This document shows, piece after piece, positions 58,301 through 64,000 of a stretch of DNA of 64,000 nt. The stretch is from the NCBI RefSeq assembly GCF_019823065.1, contig NZ_CP081966.1, forward strand, positions 3,689,501 to 3,753,500, given 5' to 3'. This DNA is from Pseudomonas mosselii. Lineage in GTDB: Bacteria; Pseudomonadota; Gammaproteobacteria; Pseudomonadales; Pseudomonadaceae. The translations under genes were made by a program, and so were the position numbers. The number at the start of each line of letters is the position of its first letter. Position 1 is the first letter of the stretch. The notes under the pieces were generated by a model. That model was not told the origin of the DNA and did no database searches. It saw only the letters and a list, made by a program, of their open reading frames with translations.

Positions 58301-59572
58301 GCCGCTGTCCAGGCTCAGCTTGCCGGGCGCCTCGAGGCTGGCGGCGCTGAGGGTGAGATCCTGGCCGGCGTTCAGCCCGGCATCACGCTGGGCCACGACC
58401 CGGGTGGCGTGCTCGCGGGTGTCGCTGTCGGTCTGGGTGCGCTGGTAGGTCTCCCAGTCGATGCCCAGCGCGCCGCTGCGCCAGTTCTCGCGTTTTTCCT
58501 GGAGCTTGCGGCTTTGCACGGTGCTCAGGGTGAGGTTGCGTCCGGCGTCGAGCTTCACATCGCGCCCGGCCACGTCGGCGGCGGCCAGGGTCAGGTCCTG
58601 GGCGCCACGCAGTTCGACATCACCCTGGCTGCTGCGCACGCCGGCACGGGTCGCTTCCAGCGAGTCGGCCACGGCAGCGCCGCTGACGTTCAGGTCTCCC
58701 GCCGAGTCGATGCGCACGCCGTCGCGGCCGTCGACCTGCCCCGGCCCAACCCGCACCCCGGCACCTTGCGCGGTGCTGACGATATTGATGCGTCCGGCCT
58801 GCATCGCGCCGAACAGGCTGGCATCGATACGCTGCTCGCCACTGGCCGCGCCGCGGTCGACGACCTGGACCTGGCCGCTGACGTAGTCCACCTGGTTGCG
58901 GCCCACGGTGAGGTTGAGCTGATCACGGGCATCCAGACGGCCCTGGCTGTCGATGCGCGGGGCGATCAGGTTGACCGAGCCGCCATCGTTGCGCAGGCCG
59001 GCGCCCTGCACCTGCAACTGGCCGCTGGCGTCCTGGGTGCCCAGGGCCTTGAGCCGGCCCGCGTCCAGTTCAGGGCGGCCCACCACCAGGCTGGCATTGG
59101 GCGCGTTGATGAAGCTGGCGCCGTTGATCGAAATGCCGTTGGGGTTGGCCAGCACGTAGTCGGCGGCGCGGCCGAAGATTTCCTGGGCGCCATTGATGGC
59201 GGAGGCGTTGCGGCTGACCACTTCGTTGAGGATCACGCTCGCCGCCTGGCCCTGGAACTGCGGGTTGGCCGCCAGCTCACCGGCCAGCTGCGAGTGGCCG
59301 GCCTGCAGGGCGTTGTTCAGCACCAGGCCCTGGCGGTCGACGTTGTAGTCGAGAAACTGGTTGTGCGACAGGCCCGCGCCGTTGGGCGCGACGATATTGA
59401 CGATGGGCACGCCGCCCTGGGTCTGCAACTGTGCCGTGCCCCCGGGGCCGGGGGCGACCACGACGCCGCCGGCCAGCGCCTGGGGCAGGCTCGTGGCCAG
59501 GAACAGGCTGGCTATCGCCCAGCGCAGCTTGCCTTGCGGGGACAGGTTGAAGGTAAAAGGGGTCTTGGGCAT
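55352..59572 (-). CDS. TpsA exoprotein, FhaB-like haemagglutinin without toxin end
   Basis: 1406 residues. The signal peptide is followed by the TPS domain (about 36-260) with LSHNQFLDYNV, LANPNGISINGASF and NAPNASLVVG, the signatures needed for TpsB export. The rest is a beta-helix of repeated units (GALNADAAGDLKVASAQD, SAGTLSISAGQVDN and similar). The end (LPEAGLPSVSLDD...) has no recognised CdiA-type toxin, VENN motif or pretoxin domain. It probably serves as a surface adhesin or secreted scaffold. Partner TpsB is 38 bases upstream. Confidence 0.92.
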   Translation of the reverse strand: MPKTPFTFNLSPQGKLRWAIASLFLATSLPQALAGGVVVAPGPGGTAQLQTQGGVPIVNIVAPNGAGLSHNQFLDYNVDRQGLVLNNALQAGHSQLAGELAANPQFQGQAASVILNEVVSRNASAINGAQEIFGRAADYVLANPNGISINGASFINAPNASLVVGRPELDAGRLKALGTQDASGQLQVQGAGLRNDGGSVNLIAPRIDSQGRLDARDQLNLTVGRNQVDYVSGQVQVVDRGAASGEQRIDASLFGAMQAGRINIVSTAQGAGVRVGPGQVDGRDGVRIDSAGDLNVSGAAVADSLEATRAGVRSSQGDVELRGAQDLTLAAADVAGRDVKLDAGRNLTLSTVQSRKLQEKRENWRSGALGIDWETYQRTQTDSDTREHATRVVAQRDAGLNAGQDLTLSAASLEAPGKLSLDSGADLRLTAATERQVQTDQGKHAKGFWKADWDNRNETQRSVTSQLKGGDIALHAKASVLAEGAQLTSGQDIRIAGKQVQISNALRTDQRDSQNQQSKFFGVSHNEAKQNSRESTAVRSELVAGGSVGLNSAEGIDVVGSTVKASGALNADAAGDLKVASAQDTREHKSASSSRGFVASAKETAPGSGQYRAGVGYASDRQSTSGSQVSQQGSSLSGSEVQLTAGGDLSVKGAAVKSTAGDTTLVGKQVSLLAEQDSRSETRDSSHTGGGVYLTAGLDRAGAGVDFAHGTQQDASSSTTAKTTGLDSAGSLKIKADTLASEGAQVNSAGTLSISAGQVDNRAARDTTNTSHQQSSWTADVGVNVEYKDIARPIAGAVKDVVDGKVSVKDTLDGKLPLNDVKDVLDGKTSLTAALGKLGTPNLGVDLAVGHASQQQGEQTGTAVVSQFNGQGVQLDVAGALKDQGTRYNANGGALDIKAGSLQADAASNTHSRSEQQVNADVSARIYTKTGEDLNVTANGSGGSKHLSEDTSTAVVGTFSGSQGLNIQVGGDARFEGSRLDGGQGAVAVNTGGKLALDQASNQARRDTGSLGGSGSLTVGTLPVGDKVDLGAGFQLDHAGEHSVDSKAQVASISGNGPVRLGSGGDQTLQGTRIDANGPVELKAGGALDLQAASDTRTVSGSHLGGGLNLGGKAATGEKGRDLSGKLGGNFNVGQTNERSQTLAGGQLNSHGNVDLSGQSVHLQGTQVGATGVNASAGEGGLALESAQSTQARTNWGVEVKAGSNLSRTTPADAGQEVSSSHDFDLGGKVQVDHLQATTQQNSHISAGDVTLNSAGAAQLSGARVDGQQVGGKLAGGLTVAERQDTTTSVRVDLGAGLAGKPGEAKEGQEKPGFDYTPSFNAQGEFVRKAGVTQASGISAQRGLGLQVKGVEQGGTTLGADVKPLGYQVKATLDLPKLPEAGLPSVSLDDGKLKVGPVTVEGRIEG

Positions 59573-59610
59573 AGGTCACTCTCCATGTCGGTACTGCTAA
59601 TTCGGTGCGC

Positions 59611-61320
59611 TCAAATCTGCACGGCGGCCCTGAACAGCCAGACTTCGGGCTCGCGGTGGTAACCGCTGGGGGTGGTCAGGCTGCGCTGGTAGTCAACGTC
59701 CAGCTGCAGCGCCTTCCAGCTCAGGTTCAGGCCCAGGCTCGCGCCGCTCAGGCGCTGGCTGGCGGCGCCGTGGTCGGCCTTGATCCAGCCGTGGTCCAGC
59801 CCCAGCCGCGGGGTGATGGTCAGCAGCCCCTGGGGCTGCAACGGCAGGCGCAGGGTGTTGCGCCACACCGCTCCGCTGGCCCCGGACAGGCTGCTGAGGC
59901 GGTAGCCGCGCACGGCGGAATCGTCGGTACCGAGCAACTGCTCGATGGCCGGCAGCGGGTCGGGGCTGTACTGCAGGTTGAGCTGGCTCTGCCACTGCCA
60001 GGCCTGGCCCAGCAGGTGGCCATTGCGCCACTGGCCGAGGCCGGCGCGGTACTTGCGAAACTGCGCCATGGGCAGGTCGGGCACTGGCCGATCGGCATCG
60101 TCGTCGGCGCCAAACCAGTGCAGCCCCTGGGCGTAGTTGAGGTCCAGGTTCCACACCGCGCTGTCGAGCCAGAACAGGTTGAGCCCGGCTTCGGCCACCG
60201 TCAGCGTCGGGCTCTGCACATCCAGGCGGACCTTGGCGAATTCGCTGTCGACGTCCTTGTGCGCCAGTTGCAGGCTGGCGCTCAGTTGATGGCGCTGGTC
60301 GCGCCACAGCACGCGCTCGCCGCGCAGGCTGAGCTGATCGGTGATGCCGGTGCTGTGCAGGGTCAGGGTGCTGAGCTTGATCGGCGAGCGGTACTCGGCA
60401 TGGCTGGCGAACAGGCTGAACGTCCAGTAGCCGTAGGGAATCGCGTAGTACAGGCTGGCATTGCGGCTGTAGCGATCGCCCTGGTTGAGGGTGTCGCTGG
60501 CCGACAGGCTGAGCAGGTCGTTGAGCGCCAGCGGATTGTCCAGGCTCAGGCTGTACACGCTGCGGTCACGGCCAGTGCTGGCGCTGCCGAGATTGTCCAG
60601 GCCCAGGCCCACGGAAACCCGCGGTTGGCCGGCGCTGCGTGGGCGCAGGATGATCCGTGAGGCACCCGGCTGGCTGCCGGGGGCGATGTCGGCACTGAGG
60701 TCTACCGAACGCAGGCGATTGAGCTGGTCCAGGCCCTGCTCCAGGTCGCGCAGGTTCAGCGGCTCGCCGAGCATGCCGGGGAAGGCCCCGGCCAGGGACA
60801 CCGGCAGGCGCTGGTCGGCCAGCTCGATGGCCTCCAGGTAGCCTTCGTCCACCAGGATGTCCAGCGACTGCCCGGCCGTCGGGGCGCTGCTCAGGTAGGG
60901 GCGGCTGGCGATATAGCCCTTTTCCAGGTACAGCGCGGTGATGCCCGCCAGCAGCTGGTTGATCTGCCCCACGCCCATGCACGCGGCCACCAGCGGGTCG
61001 ATGCGGGCATCGAGGGTGGCACGGTCGATCAGCGTGACACCGCCGATGCGCACCCCGGCCAGCGGCCAGCAGCGCGCATCCGCAGCCGAGGCCTTGGGTG
61101 TCTGCGCAGTGTTGTCGGGTGCGGTGAATGCACCGCGTTGCAGTTGCCGGCGGCGTTGTTCCAACTGCAGTTGCTGCAGGTCGTGTTGCTGCTGTTGTTG
61201 TTGGCGCAGCACTTCCTGACCGGGCGTAAATGTCTCGGCATGCAGGTTGCCAACACACAGGCAAGCCAATGCGACAGACAGCGTTAATTGACGACGATCA
61301 ACAGCAGACAGGTACGACAT
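59611..61320 (-). CDS. TpsB outer-membrane transporter, FhaC/ShlB type
   Basis: 569 residues from MSYLSAVDRRQ (an upstream ATG at 61347 is also possible). The signal peptide (ending NLHA) is followed by a Gln-rich helix, POTRA domains (CWPLAGVRIGGVTLID; GYLEAIELADQRLP), then a 16-strand barrel ending LFRAAVQI. It exports TpsA across the outer membrane. Gene order is transporter first, then exoprotein. Confidence 0.93.
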   Translation of the reverse strand: MSYLSAVDRRQLTLSVALACLCVGNLHAETFTPGQEVLRQQQQQQHDLQQLQLEQRRRQLQRGAFTAPDNTAQTPKASAADARCWPLAGVRIGGVTLIDRATLDARIDPLVAACMGVGQINQLLAGITALYLEKGYIASRPYLSSAPTAGQSLDILVDEGYLEAIELADQRLPVSLAGAFPGMLGEPLNLRDLEQGLDQLNRLRSVDLSADIAPGSQPGASRIILRPRSAGQPRVSVGLGLDNLGSASTGRDRSVYSLSLDNPLALNDLLSLSASDTLNQGDRYSRNASLYYAIPYGYWTFSLFASHAEYRSPIKLSTLTLHSTGITDQLSLRGERVLWRDQRHQLSASLQLAHKDVDSEFAKVRLDVQSPTLTVAEAGLNLFWLDSAVWNLDLNYAQGLHWFGADDDADRPVPDLPMAQFRKYRAGLGQWRNGHLLGQAWQWQSQLNLQYSPDPLPAIEQLLGTDDSAVRGYRLSSLSGASGAVWRNTLRLPLQPQGLLTITPRLGLDHGWIKADHGAASQRLSGASLGLNLSWKALQLDVDYQRSLTTPSGYHREPEVWLFRAAVQI

Positions 61321-61740
61321 ACAACACCCATTCGCAGGCAAAGGCACAGCGAGAATCGCAGTACTTGGAACTTCCCGGCACGGTCACCGAGGGTTATCGG
61401 CACACGCGCAATAACTTTAGAAAGTTGAGCGTTGTTTGTTGAAACGCTCGCGGAAAAGTTAACGACTGCTAATTACCACATGGCGCCAGGCATGACCGCA
61501 TGGTCACTGGCTAGCCCGTGGCAGAGCGGGTAAAGGGGTTGACGAGATCTAATTGTCCAACAATCGAACTTGATGACTGTCTGGCCCCACGGTACTTGTA
61601 GAAACGAGTGAGAGACACCGGACTTTAGTCGTACGTGACCTGCTGGTTAAACTTTCCGGCTTGCGAGCAGAAGGAAAGTCTGGCGAACATCAATAGAAAG
61701 CTCAACGTCGTATCACTGATCAAATTTTCTGTACACCGGA
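61321..61740 (-). promoter_or_regulatory. 420-base gap holding the tps operon promoter region
   Basis: No gene is seen. It is clearly more AT-rich than its surroundings, with a near-palindrome AACTTTAGAAAGTT at 61413-61426, which could be a regulator or IHF-like site. The promoter of the tps operon must lie here on the minus strand. Confidence 0.5.
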
Positions 61741-62433
61741 CTACTCCACCAGATAAAGGGGGTGAGTATCACACAAGGGGTGAGCGCTATTCAGCACCCG
61801 CTCCAGCAAGCAACGTTCTAATTCGGTGAAATACGTCGCCCCGAAGTCGAAAAAGGCCCCGGCTGGATTTCGCTGTACATGGAACAAGCCGACAAGGTTA
61901 TCGCCATCACGTTCGAAGATCAGTTCCAGATGCGACTCGGCTCGCGTACTACCGACAAGATAAATGTACCCCGCCACCTCTGCCCAACCGCACCAGCTCA
62001 GTTCCGCCCATAACTGCAGGCTGCCATTCTCGGTCGCTGCTTGAGGCAACGCCCAAGCCCCGGTACCGTTTGCCCATCCACACAAGGCCGGTAGCAATCG
62101 CTCCAGGGACAGAACCTCCAGCATGTGCCCGCGCAGACCGAAATGCACAGAGTCGATCGTCGATTCAGGGGCAGCATCGAGTGCAACCACCCTGGCGTGC
62201 AGCACATGGCTAAAGGCGATTTCAGAAGGTTGCTCACTCCAGCCATTGAGGTCGGAAACACTTGGGCACCAGATGAGCCGAACGGTTTCATCAACCTGAA
62301 TGCGCTCATTGCGCTCGAAATAAGCGAGCGTGACCGCCCCGACAACCGGCAACAGCGCATCGAGACGCACCTGCGGGGCGCTGTGATCGACTTTGCTGTC
62401 ATTGGGCCAGAACAGTGGCCAGTAAGTCTGCAT
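61741..62433 (-). CDS. hypothetical protein next to TPS locus
   Basis: 230 residues, MQTYWPLFWPNDSKVDHSAP. Acidic, with many Trp and Cys-poor; no signal peptide. It resembles no family I can name. It is 12 bases after a lipoprotein gene on the same strand; codon use is less GC-biased than neighbours. It may be a cytoplasmic immunity-like or adaptor protein, but this is speculation. Confidence 0.6.
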   Translation of the reverse strand: MQTYWPLFWPNDSKVDHSAPQVRLDALLPVVGAVTLAYFERNERIQVDETVRLIWCPSVSDLNGWSEQPSEIAFSHVLHARVVALDAAPESTIDSVHFGLRGHMLEVLSLERLLPALCGWANGTGAWALPQAATENGSLQLWAELSWCGWAEVAGYIYLVGSTRAESHLELIFERDGDNLVGLFHVQRNPAGAFFDFGATYFTELERCLLERVLNSAHPLCDTHPLYLVE

Positions 62434-62445
62434 CAGAGCACATCC

Positions 62446-63021
62446 TCAACCGTCCATGCTCTTGGTCAACGCTTCGCTGCCCTTGGGCGGGTAGACCACC
62501 TCTCGGGTATCGAGGTCGCGAATCTCGGAGGTGATGGTGATGGTCATCGTCTCTCGACCGGGCGGGCCATTGATGGCATCGACGGTGTCGAAGTCGACGA
62601 TGTAGCGCTTGCCTGCGCGGAACTCGACGTCGCGCGCGGTGAAACCGCATTTGCCGCCACCGGTCCCCAGCGCGTTCATCGAGGCCCAGCACCAGCTCAG
62701 CGAGTGCTTGCCCGGCGTCAGCCGCAGCGCCTGCTTGCCCGCGATATCGAGGATCGAGCGCCGCCCGGCGCCTTCGAGCAACTGGTCATCGACATGGGTG
62801 GCCAGCAGCAGGCGATGAAACGGCACGCCCAGGGCGCGGTAACGGACGGTAGCGAAGTACACGACCGGTGCGTCGGCCTGGTTGCCGGACAGATCATAGG
62901 GCGTCATCGTCTCAGGCGCCCAGTCACCCTGGTACTCCTTGTAGTGGTAGTTGGAGCAGGCACCGAGCAGGCTGGCAAGTGACAGGGCGACAAGCGATTT
63001 GAGGCAGGACGACAGACGCAT
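62446..63021 (-). CDS. lipoprotein of unknown function
   Basis: 191 residues from the ATG at 63021, with AAGGA upstream. The lipobox LLGAC places Cys near residue 22. A beta-rich body (LRLTPGKHSLSWCWASMN, GKCGFTARDVEFRAGKRYI) resembles DUF2846-like lipoproteins. First gene of a two-gene unit with the downstream hypothetical. Confidence 0.7.
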   Translation of the reverse strand: MRLSSCLKSLVALSLASLLGACSNYHYKEYQGDWAPETMTPYDLSGNQADAPVVYFATVRYRALGVPFHRLLLATHVDDQLLEGAGRRSILDIAGKQALRLTPGKHSLSWCWASMNALGTGGGKCGFTARDVEFRAGKRYIVDFDTVDAINGPPGRETMTITITSEIRDLDTREVVYPPKGSEALTKSMDG

Positions 63022-63163
63022 GGTTCTTCCTTGATGAATGCAGGCGCAAGGATAGCGGCTGCGTGCGCTTAAAATCAAAACGCCATCACCCTCGGCGAGC
63101 ACGCATCGCGGTGTATGCTTCGCGCAAAGCTCCGCCCCTCCTGCCCCTGAAAAGGACATCGTC

Positions 63164-63622
63164 ATGCTCCGCCTGGACTGGCTGAAACACCACATGGCCC
63201 ACAGCGACACCCTCGCCCAGTGGCTGCACCAACAGTTTCACTATGAGTACGCGGACGTGCCGCTGGCCGACTGGCAACGTGAATTCGCCGAAGGCCAGCA
63301 CAACGGTCAATGGCAATGCCTGGTCGCCCTGGACGGCGACCGCCTGCTGGGCAGTGCGGCCCTGGCCAGCGACGACCTGCCCGGGCGCAGCGACCTCGGT
63401 CCCTGGCTGGCCTGCGTGTTCGTCGCCCCGCAGGCGCGTGGCCAAGGCCTGGCGGAGCAGCTCATCGAAGGTGTCTGCGAGCATGCCCGCAGCAACGGAG
63501 TTGCCACGCTCTACCTGCATACCCACGACCAGGACGCCTACTACGCCAAGCGTGGCTGGACGCATATGGAGCAGTTCGAGGCCTGGGGGCATAGCCATTG
63601 GTTGATGTCTCGCACGCTCTGA
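63164..63622 (+). CDS. GNAT-family acetyltransferase
   Basis: 152 residues. The acetyl-CoA binding motif is FVAPQARGQGLAEQLIEGV; the C-terminal region is LYLHTHDQDAYYAKRGW. AAGGA lies upstream. Substrate unknown. Confidence 0.88.
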   Translation: MLRLDWLKHHMAHSDTLAQWLHQQFHYEYADVPLADWQREFAEGQHNGQWQCLVALDGDRLLGSAALASDDLPGRSDLGPWLACVFVAPQARGQGLAEQLIEGVCEHARSNGVATLYLHTHDQDAYYAKRGWTHMEQFEAWGHSHWLMSRTL

Positions 63623-63767
63623 CCAGCGCCGCTCCTACAGAAATCGCGCATGGTTTACCCACGCAAATGACCCCGCAGGGAATTATTTAGCGCGCCGTTG
63701 TATCTGACCCTAGGTACAAGGCTGGCCAAACCATGGCCACGCCCCAAGCCTTCAAGGACAACGGCCC

Positions 63768-64000
63768 ATGAAATCACGCAGGAAACCCGTCAAGCCCATC
63801 GGTTTGAAGGACATCACCATCGTCGACGACGCCAAGATGCGCAAGGCCATCACCGCCGCCGCCCTGGGCAATGCCATGGAGTGGTTCGACTTCGGTGTCT
63901 ACGGCTTCGTCGCCTACGCCCTGGGCAAGGTGTTCTTCCCCAACGCCAGCCCCGGCGTGCAGATGATCGCCGCCCTGGCCACCTTCTCCGTGCCGTTCCT
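63768..64000 (+). CDS. proP: ProP-like MFS transporter, cut by the window end
   Basis: The first 77 residues are visible: a charged N-terminus, then the ProP/MHS signature AALGNAMEWFDFGVYGFVAYAL. This family imports proline, betaine and other osmolytes with protons. AAGGA lies upstream of the ATG. The rest lies beyond the window. Confidence 0.85.
   Translation, partial: MKSRRKPVKPIGLKDITIVDDAKMRKAITAAALGNAMEWFDFGVYGFVAYALGKVFFPNASPGVQMIAALATFSVPF

Overview
The window fits the chromosome of a member of the Pseudomonas putida group. The evidence is high-GC coding with Pseudomonas-type proteins, the block tRNA-Pro / MerR / ihfA / pheT / pheS / rplT / rpmI / infC / thrS / csp, Pseudomonas-only families such as DUF1654, and many short GC-rich palindromic REP elements between genes. 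Species cannot be fixed from this sequence alone.

Region 1 (1-11.6 kb) is the integrase-proximal end of a prophage or phage-derived island. It runs almost entirely on the + strand: many tiny ATGA-overlapping ORFs, a Sak4/AAA_24-like recombination ATPase with an SSB, a CrpP/Rmf-like small protein, an N6-adenine (D12-class) and a C5-cytosine DNA methyltransferase, then an excisionase-like gene and a tyrosine integrase whose reading frames overlap by 133 bp. The integrase points at the 3' end of tRNA-Pro(GGG), which is the likely attachment site. One AT-rich gene on the opposite strand (3604-4443) looks like a PutAbiC-family abortive-infection protein carried as prophage cargo. No structural phage genes lie in the window.

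Region 2 (11.6-20.7 kb, mostly minus strand) is the conserved translation and nucleoid block thrS-infC-rpmI-rplT-pheS-pheT-ihfA-MerR-tRNA-Pro. It includes a possible AUU start for infC and a terminator-like hairpin before pheS. A small secreted protein, a cold-shock gene and an I78-type inhibitor lipoprotein follow.

Region 3 (20.9-29.7 kb) is a ribose/nucleoside catabolic unit (rbsB-rbsA-rbsC-rbsR-rbsK-rbsD plus a periplasmic nucleoside hydrolase) behind a perfect LacI-family operator. A divergent periplasmic asparaginase/glutaminase lies next to it.

Region 4 (29.7-45.4 kb) is mixed metabolism and regulation: a LexA box in front of DUF1654-endA, a small MESH1-like alarmone hydrolase, an NCS1 permease, an acyl-CoA dehydrogenase with a divergent LysR regulator, DUF2970, a 37-residue membrane protein, an orphan periplasmic binding protein, cysI-DUF934, AraC/GyrI-like, dkgB, an MFS exporter, yceH, and small hypotheticals.

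Region 5 (45.4-55.1 kb) is more accessory: an arsB remnant with a frameshift in a C-run, a novel lipoprotein, a PAS-GGDEF cyclase without the inhibitory site, a Tat-type class A beta-lactamase, a tautomerase, a YedJ-like HD phosphohydrolase, an ATP-grasp protein, a MerR-methyltransferase fusion, an HD-GNAT fusion, and a glutaminase.

Region 6 (55.3-63.0 kb, minus strand) is a two-partner secretion pair (TpsB transporter and a 1406-residue TpsA exoprotein without a recognisable toxin end), followed by an unknown gene and a lipoprotein. The window ends in a GNAT gene and the start of a ProP-like transporter.

Best candidates for unusual biology are the antisense Abi-like prophage gene, the prophage methyltransferase pair, the CrpP-like protein, the overlapping xis/int frames, and the cluster of unusual domain fusions at 49-54 kb.
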